DNA from: Microplitis mediator
Lineage: Eukaryota; Arthropoda; Insecta; Hymenoptera; Braconidae
Direction of reading: 5' to 3'
DNA length: 64,000 nucleotides
NCBI RefSeq assembly: GCF_029852145.1
Contig: NC_079977.1
Span: forward strand, 10,040,640 to 10,104,639
The first letter of the stretch is position 1. Each line of letters opens with the position of its first letter. A program made the position numbers and the translations under genes. The notes under the pieces were generated by a model. That model saw nothing but the letters and a program-made list of their open reading frames with translations. It was not told the DNA's origin and made no database searches. Below are positions 49,617-60,701 of the stretch, one piece after another.

Positions 49617-49790
49617 TACGGTTGGCCCTGCGGGCCAGTCCCAAACCTCCCCGCTGTTTTCGGGCTTAAGGAGCTCAAAAACATTAGTGTGAATACATTT
49701 TCAAGCTTTTCGAGCTTGAAAATACTATTGTTTTATGCTTACATGCAATTGATTTTTCTGAGCTTTTCAAGCTCCAACAAGTTAGGTTCT
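49617..49790 (+). mobile_element. Dispersed repeat family Z, copy E (fragment)
   Basis: Matches the beginning of copy A (GCGGGCCAGTCCCAAACC-type start, then paired GAGCTC-like hairpins), but stops after ~170 bp. It lies just upstream of the C2H2 exon, within the presumed intron. Confidence 0.7.
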
Positions 49791-50018
49791 ATGCTGAAGT
49801 TTGAAAATTTAAGAATCGAAAATCATTAATGAAGAAGCGGTTTTTGAATTTATATTCCCGATTATGTTCAATTAAATAAATGTATTGAGGCAGGAATCAA
49901 TATCAGTGATCAAAATCAAGATTTGAATGAGTTTTGACTTCGGTCAGAGCAATAATATATGAAATATCCGAGAAAAATATTAGGGACTATGTTTTTTCAA
50001 TTTTTTATTGATAATATT

Positions 50019-52045
50019 GTAACAGGGTAAAGTAGATTCCAATGACTATTTATTAAGATCTAAATTTTGATTTGTCCACGGTCGATAACGGGCCCAAATT
50101 ATAACCCGGTTTATTAAATTGAGTGATTCGACATGTCACCGGGTGTCGCTAATCAGTGAGACCTGAACATCCGCCCCTCTCTTTGGCTAATTAATTTAGT
50201 AGGGATGAGTTTTCCGGAGGTAAATCAAAGAGACCCGAATCGAAGAGTTATAAGGGAGTGAAAGGCCAAAAAATCGAGAGAGTCAGTCGGACGACCGAAG
50301 GCGATGGACGCCAAGTGAAGACAAAGTGAACGACTAAAGTGATCAGACACATTGTAATACAAGGTTATCTAGTACATTGCGAATTAAATAATAAAGTGTG
50401 ACGGAAGCAAAAATACGAGGACGAAAGCCGGACAACGGAAACCTGGAAAAGAACACCACTAACATCGAGAGATTGCTAGCAGCCGGAGCAGATCATCACT
50501 AGAAGTTCCAAGGACTGCTGAAATTATAATTGGAGGTAAATTATAATTACTTAAGGCCTCCGATTAATTTTATTAATCTGGCAAATTAATTATAATATAT
50601 TACTTAATATCTTTCCGTTGATCTCGCGTAAAGAAACAGATAGTTCAGGCTCTCCAGCCGTTCAATCTCGTGTTCTCGAAAGTTCCGTCGCGTCATTTGT
50701 CGTTAATATCTGGTCTAAACTCTGTAATAATTATTCAAGGCTCCACAGCCAGAATAAAATAAAATTATCGCATAAATAATCCGGTCATTAAAACTATTAA
50801 TTTATTAATTTATTCCAGGCTCTCCAGCCGTTATAAATTAATTTATTAATTGATCTTAAGATTATAATACAGGCTGGAATTTATTCCGTCGGCCGCATTA
50901 ATTCTAAGATTCATTAATTCAATCGATTTACTCTATCAACGTCAATAAAATCGGGAACCGTGTGACGCCAATTCACCGGCCTAAATTTCTAGTCAACCCG
51001 AAATCAAGTTCTAGTCATTACGTGATTATTAAATTAATTTTAAGTTAATTGAAATATCTAAAAACTAAATAAAAGATACTAGAGTTTGGGTAAATTAAAT
51101 TGTGAGTAAAATTGAGAAAACGGATTATTTTGAAAGTGAAATAAATTTAATTGTGAAAATTGTCAGTGAAATATTTAGGAATTGAAAGTAATAAATGAAT
51201 AAGAATTGTGGCAAATTAATTAGAAAAATTTAATCAGTCAAAATAATTAGTGAAAAATTTATAAGTGGTAAAATTAATTAATTTATAAATTACATTAAAC
51301 AAAAATAAATTAATTGATTTGAAATACAGTGAATTATAGTATGAGAAAATTTTGAGTATTGAAAATTATGAATTGTAAAAATTTAAGTGGAAAAAGTTAC
51401 TAAGTATTGTTAAAATTAGAGTCAATTAATTTGTAGAGTCAAGTTAGAGTAAAGGAACTGTGTCTGTGATGTAAGTCCGGTGGACAAAGATTAAGTTAGG
51501 TTTAGGATATGTCCGGTGGACACTAGGAAATAAGAATATGCGGGTTAACGTCCTGTGGACGGTTTTTTAAAGTAGAATTTAAGGAAAATAAGGTTTAATG
51601 TCCGGTGGACGGTTTTTTAATCAAAGTGTATTAAGGTTAAAGGTTTAACGTCCGGTGGACGGTTTTTTAAAGAGAGAGTGTGTGTGTGTTACGTCCGGGA
51701 GACGCTTAAAATACATGTGTGTGTGTGGGAGTGTGGAAAACGTCCGGGAGACGTAGTAAAATTAGTTGTCATAAGAATATTAGTTTGCCATAAGTACACG
51801 TCCAGGGGACGCATTTAGTTTGTCATAAGTATATAAATTGTTAAACAAAAGGTTAAATAAATAATAAGCAAGGTGCTTAAATTAATTAAAATTAAAAGTG
51901 AAGTTTAAAAAAAAATGTATTCAGCCTGTTCACTATTCCTCTCCTCTCTCACAAAATATAAAATTTACGAACGACCCTGAGCATATAAAATAAATACAAT
52001 TAACATCCGGTTCTGGAAGGCCGAGTCCATCTTCCAGTGGCGCCC
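50019..52045 (+). repeat. LTR-like region with small-hairpin arrays
   Basis: Starts TGTAACAGGG after an AT-rich flank, and TGGCGCCCTAATATT near 52040 has the form of a primer site, so the whole may be a long LTR. It holds three GGCT-4-AGCC hairpins (50650-50835) and eight TCC..GGA hairpins (51475-51811). No ORF is supported. LTR identity is tentative because no partner LTR is in the window. Confidence 0.4.
51475..51811. repeat. Array of eight short hairpins, consensus CGTCCGGTGGACG
   Basis: Copies at 51475, 51511, 51549, 51600, 51659, 51692, 51741 and 51799, spaced 33-60 bp. Stems GTCC/GGAC, CGTCC/GGACG or CGTC/GACG are kept, while loops vary (GGT, TGT, AGG, CGGGA). Several are followed by GGTTTTTTAA. 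Confidence 0.85.
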
Positions 52046-52249
52046 TAATATTCGACCATAATACTTAGGTGCGACCAGACTTGGCAAGCTAAACACTGTC
52101 ATAATATGATTTAAACTAAAGAACAAATTAGATGACATTATATGATGATCGAAGGATACTGTAAAGAGAAAGAGTTCGTATAATTTCAGACACATTTTAG
52201 TACATTATATTATGATTTATTCGGAAAAAATAACATAAAATGTTATTTT

Positions 52250-52918
52250 TTTAACGTTTCAACGCCGATATCTTTTAAACTAATTAGCCGATTTTGATGT
52301 TTAAGGAGGCAATCCGTGGGTTTTATTTAATTCTAGAGCTGATTAAAATTTGGAATCGATCAGGTTAGTCATTTCGAAGATATTTGAAAAAAACCGTTTT
52401 TCACCATTTCTTTCTCCGCAATATCAACCGGTTGAGATGGTTGAGGCAGCAATCGACGCGTTTTATCAAGTTCTAGAGCTGATTAGATTCTGAAGTCGAT
52501 TGTTCAAGTCGTTTCTGAGAAATCAAAAAAAAAATAACAAAAAAAAAAAATTTTTTTTTCATAATTCTCAAATATTTTCGAATTTACATGATCAACCGAT
52601 CTGAAATTTTCAGGAAAGCTGATGGCCAACAAGCAATTTTGATTGCTGCCTTAACTATCCAAATCAGTTCATCCGTTTAAAAGTTATAGAGCGTTCACAT
52701 CCACACTCACACACACATCCACACACACACAGGCACACACATACACACACACACGCACATACAGACACTTGGACAGCATTCTGAAAATAGTCAGAATAGC
52801 TTTCTAGGACCTTAAAACATCGACATCTGATGAAAATTCGATTTTCGAAACTTTTGTGAAAAAAATAACTTCCCGATTTCTGTAAAAATCATCGATTTTC
52901 TGAACGGAAAGTTAAAAA
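52250..52918 (+). mobile_element. Dispersed repeat family Z, copy D (diverged)
   Basis: Same order as copy A from the CCGATTTTGATG repeats to the terminal GGAAAGTT. It contains a (CA)n-like tract at 52697-52760. More diverged than A-C. Confidence 0.75.
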
Positions 52919-53589
52919 ATGACTGGATTTTCCAATTGATGCCATCATTATAAAGTATGAAGAATTTGAGCTTTATAATGATTTGTTTTATTCCTTATTT
53001 ATTGAATTTATAGATTATAATGCATTGCATTCGTTAAGCACGCATGCAATAAAGGAGCTCCACGAACACTGTATCTATCTCAAATATTTCACTCAACCTA
53101 AATTATATCTGCAATCGTTTAATTAATTTAAAATGGGTCAAATTATATATCGACGTACAGAAAATGTAAAAAGGCCATTCGGCATTTAAAATGGAAGTAG
53201 ATTTTGTTTTTTTGAAGTTTGAAGAAGTAAAATGGGATAAAAAATTTAATTACTTGACATTTTTAATGAATTTGGAGGTCACAAAACCGCCAAAGTTTGA
53301 ATAATGAAAGTTTAATCATAACACAGAAATCAATCATGTAGCTTTAAACCTTCTTTCAAAGTTCAAAAATTATTCTAAAACAGGAAGAAAAACTAGGAAA
53401 ATATTGCTTATCTATGTGAGATGGAAACAAACGTTTCAAATCATTCAGTAATTATTCAAATAATAACTGTTACGCAATTCATGATTTGAATATATAAAAA
53501 GGTTGATGTGTCCTAGAGTTTCTGGGGGGTACATAGATTTGTAATGATTCAAGGAATCTAGGACGACCAATAGAGCTTCTGAAATAATT
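52919..53589. other. Non-coding flank
   Basis: AT-rich. It contains a second AAAAGGCCATTCGGCA block (53175) like that at the repeat R edge, suggesting a fragment of R. No gene. Confidence 0.4.
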
Positions 53590-53723
53590 TTTAGAAAAGG
53601 CCATTCGGCAGCCGAAATGGAAATAAATTTCTTATTATTTGATTTTTTTTTATCTTTCAAATAAAAGTTAATAACGAAATAAAATTTTTTTTTGACATAT
53701 TTTTTTTAAATTCTCAAGATAAT

Positions 53724-56343
53724 TGTAACGTTCTGGCTTTAATTAAATTTAAATAAAAATTTTTAGGAATTTTTTTTTTGAAGTCTCGAATTATTTATTC
53801 GCCGCAGTGGGCGAATAAACGGTTCGAAACTTCTAAGAATCATAATTAAATAATAATTTAATAAATCGTTACTTTGTTGGCGATATTATTTTTACTCACC
53901 GCCAACAATGTAACGGAAATCTCTAGCGATCCCGGGAAAAAAAGTTCTTATATGATCATATATAAATCATATAAAAGTGACTCATATAAAATCATATAAA
54001 GTTTTATAATGAAATTGGTCCTATAAAAACTTATATGACTATAAAATCTTATATAATCATATAAAATCTTATATAATCATATAAAGTAAGATATACCCGG
54101 TAAAAAATGATTTTACCTAATCATATATACAATAAATTTTATATGATTAGATCTCAAAATTGGCAGGATTTCATGATATATAATTATATATAATCATGCA
54201 TGAACAAAAAAAAAAAAACATCTATCGGTTAACTGCTATTTTGCCAAGGGGTCACCGATCCAATTAATGTTCTGCCTCAATGCTGCTCAACTTTGATGAT
54301 CTCTTGATTGCCGTCTGGTTCTCTAGTCTGCTTTACCCTTATAAGTATTTGACAATCTATAGCATTACTTAAATCGAATGATCAAATTGATACATCCTAC
54401 ATCAATAATGCACCAAATATGATCAAATTTTATCACATTAGTGTTTTATATAAAATTAGAAATTTCTTTAAAATAACCTGCTTATAAGACCATAGAAATT
54501 AATATATAAGAATCATAAAGCTATATAAACTTTTATATAATCATGTATGATTTTATATAACCGTATTAAACTCTTTTGTACTTATACAAATTTATTTATA
54601 AATTCATATAAAATCACATCAATTTTCATTATTTATCTGAATTCGTAGAAGAATTTTATAAGGTCACATAAGATTTCATATGATCATACATGATTATGTA
54701 TAATCATATAAAACGTGCTCTTGTAATTTCACAATGTTATATATAACTGTCTATGAAGTTACATTGAATTTTATAAAAATTTTATAAGATTATACGAATT
54801 ATTATAAGAATTTTATAAGATCATATGAGTTCTTATATAATCATATATGACTGCATATAATGTATAGCATTTTATCTGGTAATGTTATAAACTAATATCT
54901 AACTTTATAAAAAATCATATCAACTATTATAAAATCCTTATAAAATTATATAAATTCTTATAAGAATTTTATAAGATCGTTATGAGCTTTTATATGATCA
55001 TATATGATTATATATAAGCATATGAAACTTTACCTGGTATTGTTATAAAGTTATATATAACTTTATATAAAATCACATCAATTGTTATAAAATTCTTATA
55101 AGATCATATGAATCCTTATAAGAATTTTATAAGATTATGTAAGCTTTCATATAATCATATGTAAACACATATTTTTATATATGATTCCATAAGAACTTTC
55201 TCTCGGGTTTATATAAAATCACATCAAATTTTATAAAATCCTTATAAAACTATATAAATTCTTATAAGATTTTCATAAGATCATATGAACTTTTATATGA
55301 TCATATATAATTATATATAAGCATATAAAACTTTATCTAGTACTTTTATAAAATTATATATAACTTTATATAAAGTCATATCAACTTTTATAAAGTCCTC
55401 ACGAGAGTATATTAATTCTTATAAGAACTTTATAAGATCATGTAAGCTTTTATGTAATCATATATAATTTTTATATATTTCTTATATGATTATATATAAA
55501 TTGTATATGAACATATATGTTTATATATGATCATATAAAATCTTTTTTTCCCGGGATAAGAGAGTCGCCGTGGCTCGCGGATAGTCTATTCAGATGACGA
55601 TGCATGAGACACCCGGGCCACGACGATTCTCTCATAGGAAACCTGAGATGCAACGTTAACATTTTTGATAATGTATTATACCAAGGAGCGACAGAATCAA
55701 GTCAGTCAATCACAAGATCTAGTAGAGCCAAGAACTCTGCACAAACATGCTGGCTTGACCCTGTCACTCGGACTTTGAAGCAAAATATCTATCCGTATTC
55801 TATTAAAATACGCACTCCTTATTCAAACTTTGGGCGCTGTTACCGGCAGCCTAATATTCTCACCTATTTTGGGCGCCGATACCGGCAGCCTAAGCACTTC
55901 CTTTCCGAATCCAAAATCCACATCGAGAAACAGGAGTCAGGATGTCCAGTATAGCTCGGTCGCGGGATTCGAGGTGTCATCGTGGAACTCACCAGAGGTC
56001 GTTCGAGAATTAAGCTGAGGTGTTGTTGAGCCTTCGAGCTCTTGTGTTGTTGAGCCTTCGAGCTCTGGTGGTTTGATCGACCAATTAAAATTACTTTCCT
56101 CGACGAACAAACCGAGTCTTCGGGGCTCGTCTTGTTCGCGCTCAAAGGAGGCATCAAAGGGATTATTTGGGGCGAGTTATTGGGGACCATAATTGTCATC
56201 ATGGTAAGTCAATAAATTTTTTTTGCATGAAATAAAAGAAGGTCAACAGCTAACGCACCTGGGGTCTATCGACACCCTAACGACGTAAACCTGGTAATTT
56301 AAAAAATATTCTGTTTCATATGTTGAGAAGCCAGAATGTAACA
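53724..56343. mobile_element. Insertion with TG...CA ends and TAAT duplication; possible solo LTR
   Basis: Starts TGTAACGTTCTGGC and ends GCCAGAATGTAACA, flanked by TAAT at 53720-53723 and 56344-56347. TG/CA ends and a 4-bp duplication suit a gypsy-type solo LTR of ~1.0 kb once the nested 1.6-kb element is removed. The imperfect ~16-bp inverted ends would also fit a DNA element. The 116-codon frame at 55604-55954 has no domain and includes short direct repeats (GATACCGGCAGCCTAA type). Confidence 0.6.
53931..55555. mobile_element. Degenerate-motif element with CCCGGGAAAAAAAG inverted ends
   Basis: 1,625 bp bounded by CCCGGGAAAAAAAG at 53931 and its inverse ending at 55555. The interior is almost wholly made of imperfect TATAATCATATAAAATCTTATAAGA-like, self-complementary units with TGATCA cores. 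No coding frame. A partial relative is at 47741-48191, and the element at 31304-31722 has similar ends. Confidence 0.8.
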
Positions 56344-57104
56344 TAATAAAACAAAAATAATCAAAAAATTTTAAGTATAATGCTAAAAATTGAAGCTAAC
56401 TAAATGAGCTTCAGAAGAATTTTTGATGATAATGCACTACATGTTTTGATTTGACGTTATTTAAAGATACCTATGTATTTATTAAAACTATCGGACCAAT
56501 AGTGTTTCGGATCCTATTCGAAGATACGTGATAGATTATGGTTTTATTCCTCGAAAATTCTACCATTAGGACGAAGGCAATAATTTGCTTTCAATACAAT
56601 CGACTAATCAAATAATCTAAGATTAAAATTTCATTGTCATATATCAAAGTGTCATACTTGAAATTAGTACTAATATTTGAAATAAAAAGCCTATTTCCGA
56701 GTAGGATTGAAACTCATAGGTGGCCAGCCCATAGCTAACAGATTGGAATCATACCTTATTACTGCCTAATAGAATTGGCAAGTCATAACTTTACTATATA
56801 ACGGCATCTTAGCCGATGACTGACTGATTATAACAGGCCAATGGATAGATTCTAACATATCCAATAGCTAGGTTAAAATAATGAGTTAGTGAGTGTGCAA
56901 TTATAAATAGCTAATCGCTAACCCAGAACTATGAGCTAATGACAAGATATAAAAAATAGCTAGTGGCTAGCTAAAAAATATGAGTTTATGATGACTCGAA
57001 AATTGAAAAAAAACATAATATTTTTTTTTTTTACACTGGCTCTACAATTTGTATTTAGATTAATTTCTTTATGAGTTTATCATCAAATTAACCGTGATGT
57101 CCAG

Positions 57105-57185
57105 TTGGGCGGTGACGGGAGTTGAACCCGGATCCTTGAGATGATGAGTCTCGCGTGTTATCTACTAGGCTGCTACTGCTCGTTG
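57105..57185 (-). pseudogene. tRNA-like sequence (tRNA-Met-type loop), probably a decayed tRNA or SINE head
   Basis: On the minus strand there is an A-box-like TAGCAGCCTAGTAG, an anticodon-like loop CTCATCA with CAT centred, and a good T arm CGGGTTCAACTCCCG. The acceptor halves do not pair, so this is not a working tRNA. Confidence 0.5.
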
Positions 57186-57189
57186 GAAT

Positions 57190-58257
57190 CGACTACAATT
57201 TGATGATCCATATATATGTTATAATGTAACATTATATAACTAATAGTGATTAGACAACTATAAGATACTGGTGAGGTGAAATTTATTTTTTAAGCAACTC
57301 CATCTATAAATAATAATTACTGGACACCCATTAGACACTGGTGAGTTACATTTATATTTTTATGTGGCACCATCTCTAGCTAATAGCGGCTGGACAAGCA
57401 TGAGATGCTGATGAGTCACAATTAAATTTTTATATAGCTCCATCTATAACTATTAGCGATGAAATAGCCATGAGATACTGGTAAGATAAATTTTATTCTT
57501 TATACAGCTCCATCTGTAACTCATGCTAACTGGACAACCATGAGATGCTGATGAGTTACAGTTATATTTTTAGGTATCGCCATCTGTAAATATTAGCGAC
57601 GAGATATCCATGGGATGCTGATGAGTTACAGTTATAATTTTATATAGCGCTATCTGTAACTATTAACGATGAGATAACTATGAGGTACTGCTGGGTAAAT
57701 GTTACTTTTTGTACAGCTCTATCTGTAACTAATTTTTGATGGACAACCATGAGATACTGGTGAGTTGCAAATATATTTTTATGTAGTGCCGTCTATACTT
57801 ATTTGAGGTTAGGTTGATATATTGTTTTTATATAGTTTACGCTTATTAAGCTGATCATAAAGTGGTTATATTGAACATAAAATATAATTGGGTAAAGAAC
57901 CAATAACAAGTCAGCTAATTCTTTTTATGTATCACTATCCGTAAATAATAAAAAGTGGCCAGCTACGAGTTTACAGTGAGTCATCTTTTGAATTCAAAAC
58001 TACTCTATCTATAAAAAATTATTTTGAGCCAGCTGTGAGGTAATGATGGGCCAGCGTTTTATTTCAATACAGTGCCATCTCGAAATAGCAGATAATGGCC
58101 AGCAATCAGCTTCTAGTGAGTCGTCTTTTGACTTAAAAACAACGGCACCTATAACTAATGACTCCGAGCCAACTATGATGTAATGATGAGTCAGGATTTC
58201 ATTCTCATACAGCGCCATCTGTAAATAATAGATAATGGCCAGCTATGGTGAGCTATT
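57190..58257. repeat. Tandem array of diverged ~80-90-bp units
   Basis: Repeated blocks GACAACCATGAGATACTGG, then ATTTTTATGTAGC, then GCCATCTGTAACTATTAGCG. A second variant with GATAATGGCCAGC follows from ~57950. The array resumes at 59105 after repeat Z copy C. Confidence 0.8.
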
Positions 58258-58438
58258 TTTAACTTCCCGCTAAGAAAATCGACGATTTTCGAAAAATTGG
58301 GAAGTTATTGTTTTCACCCCGGTTTGCGAAAATCGAAATTTCATCAGATGTCGACGTTCTGAGGTCCTAGGAAGCTATTCTGACTATTTTTAGAATGATG
58401 TCCGAGTGTCTGTATGTATGAGTGTGTGTGTGTGTGTG

Positions 58439-58491
<53 letters not shown>

Positions 58492-59104
58492 GTGTGACCA
58501 GTCTATAACTTTTTAACTAATGAACCGATTTGGATGGTTAAGGCGGCAATCGAAAGAGCATGTTGGCCATCAATTTTTCTGAAAATTTCAGATCATTTCA
58601 TCAAGTAGACTCGAAAATATTGGCGAATTACGGAAAAAAAAATTTTTTTTTTTTTAGTTTTTTATTGATTTCTTAGAAACGACTTGAACGATTGACTTTA
58701 GAATCTAATCAGCTCTAGAACTCACTAAAACGCGTCGATTGCCGCCTTAGCCATCTCAATCGGATAATTCATTCGAGAGTTATCGCGGGCAAAAGAAATG
58801 GTAAAAAACGGTTTTTCGCGAATATCTTCGAAACAACTAAACCAAACCGTTTCAAAATTTGATCAGCTGTAGAACTCAATAAAACACGTCGATTGCCACC
58901 TCAACCATCAAAATCGGTCAATTCGTTCCTGAGATATTGTGGGAGAAAGAAATGCTAAAATCGGTTTTTTTCGAAATCAATGGAATACAAACGTATTTTC
59001 GAGCTCGAAGAGCTCAAAAATGTATCCACAACAATATTTTCGAGCTCAAGGAGCGGGAGGTTTTGGGGCTGGCCTGCAGGGTCAATCGATAGACAGATTT
59101 TTTT
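58257..59104 (-). mobile_element. Dispersed repeat family Z, copy C
   Basis: From AACTTCCCGCTAAGAAAATC to the inverse of the TCTATCGATTGACCCTG end, flanked by T-tracts. Its microsatellite is (GT)n at ~58420-58490. The 74-codon frame at 58939 is not coding. Confidence 0.85.
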
Positions 59105-60109
59105 ATTTGAAAACAGCGACATCTATAACTAATTACTTTGAGCCAGCTGTGAGGCAACGGTGAGTCAAGATTTTATTCTTGTACAGCGCCATCTGTAAAT
59201 AATAAATATTGTTCACTCACGAGATGTCGGTGAGCTAAAAATATTCTTGAAAAAAAAATTAGCCAACGGTGAGCTGGTTATTAGCGAAACCTGCTAGCTA
59301 GTATCGCTGAGCTAGTGACTGGCTCTAAACTCATCTTTCTTAGCCAGGATTCTACTCGGGTTAGAATTTAAAATGACGAGTAGATAAAGAGAATATTATC
59401 ATCATAACTAATGTTAATCTTTTCATTGATATATCATATCACTTATACACTGTCGATAAAACAAAATTGGAAATACCCACTGAATTGAGATGTTTGGATT
59501 TAGTAAGTGTCACACTGCAATAATATAAACTTAAGTAGCTCCATAAATTTACTAAGAAGGAGAAGAACTAATGCAATAGCAAAATTTCATTAAATAAATG
59601 GTAAAATAAGTAATTTCTTTGGTTTAGGCACATATGTAGGCATGAAAATTAAAGCTTATTTGGAGAGCTTTCAGATGAATTTGATTTCAAGTCGATAAGT
59701 TATCACATTTAAAAGATATTGAACGGAGAATAAGTAAAAATATGAATTTTGGACGTTTCGAAATGCTATAACTTCTAAACTAATCGACCGATTGAGCTCA
59801 TTTTCAAATTCGACAAAATAGTCACCCACGAAATACGCATTATAATTTACGTTATAATATATATATATGTATGTATGAATGTATAGATATATATTATCTG
59901 AGAATGTTCATAAACTATATACTATACGAAGTTCCGGAGTATATACTTAACTATACTTTTACTTATTTTGGTATACTATTAGACCCACACAGACACTCAT
60001 ACATGCTTACACATACACACAAATATATGTCTACCTTAAGTTTCACGTATATGACTTATGAGATCAACTTTACAAGATAAGATTAACATTACAAAATAAG
60101 GAGTTACAA

Positions 60110-60560
60110 AATTTTTTCCCTACCGCGCCTAAAGAAGTTTCACTTCAAAAAGCAATTACGTAAGCCAAGAAAAATCTTTCTTGAACTACGCAATTTTTTT
60201 CTAAGTTCGAGAATATTTTTTTCTCAAGTCAAGAAATTTTATTTCGGCTAAAGACATTTTTTGTATTGAGTCAAAAAAAAAATTCTTGAACTGAAACAAA
60301 AAAATAATTTTAAACTAAGTAAAAAATTTCTCAGCCCAAGTGATTTTTTTTCAGTTCGAGAGTATTTTTTTCTTAACTTAAGAAATTTTTTTTCATGGTC
60401 AAAAACATTTTTTTTGTTGTCAAAAAAAAAAACTTCTTAAACTAAAAAAAAACAATTTTCGAGCTAAGTAAAATATTTCTTGGCCGGAGAAATTTTTTTC
60501 TTGGTTCGGTATAATTCCTTCTATTCACTCAAGAAATAATTATTTATGCAAAAAAAAAAA
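60110..60560. repeat. Degenerate TCAAGAAATTTTTT motif array, two ~165-bp halves
   Basis: Imperfect self-complementary units built on TTCGAGAATATTTTTTTCT and CAAGAAATTTT. The order of units in 60175-60330 is repeated in 60340-60500. Non-coding. Confidence 0.6.
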
Positions 60561-60626
60561 TTATTGCAGACAAAGAAAATAACTTATTTGTCAGGATTAA
60601 AGTTATCTGAAACCATAAACGAAATT

Positions 60627-60629
<3 letters not shown>

Positions 60630-60697
<68 letters not shown>
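60630..60697. repeat. (TC)n microsatellite
   Basis: Pure TC dinucleotide of about 68 bp. Arg-Glu and Ser-Leu frames here are artefacts. Confidence 0.98.

Positions 60698-60701
<4 letters not shown>

Larger units (their letters stand above)
56697..59359. mobile_element. Insertion with CCGAGTAGRAT inverted ends, filled by an ~80-90-bp tandem array
   Basis: CCGAGTAGGATT at 56697 pairs with ATTCTACTCGG ending at 59359. Inside, 57190-58257 and 59105-59300 are many copies of a ~80-90-bp unit with GCGCCATCTGTAA and GAGATACTGGTGAGT blocks. Repeat Z copy C is nested at 58257-59104. Copy 1 of repeat R shows the empty site. No ORF is supported. Confidence 0.75.
53590..59850 (-). repeat. Dispersed repeat R, copy 2, split by two insertions
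   Basis: Pieces 53590-53719, 56344-56696 and 59360-59850 line up in order with 46790-45820 on the opposite strand. The gaps are the insertions at 53724-56343 and 56697-59359. Confidence 0.85.

Noticed and set aside
55604..55954. 116-codon plus frame
   Set aside because: Inside a probable solo LTR; contains a ~30-bp direct repeat and no recognisable motif.
57390..57650. CTGATGAG motifs resembling a hammerhead ribozyme core
   Set aside because: They are variants of the array block ACTGGTGAG; the required GAAAC element and closing stems are not found at suitable spacing.
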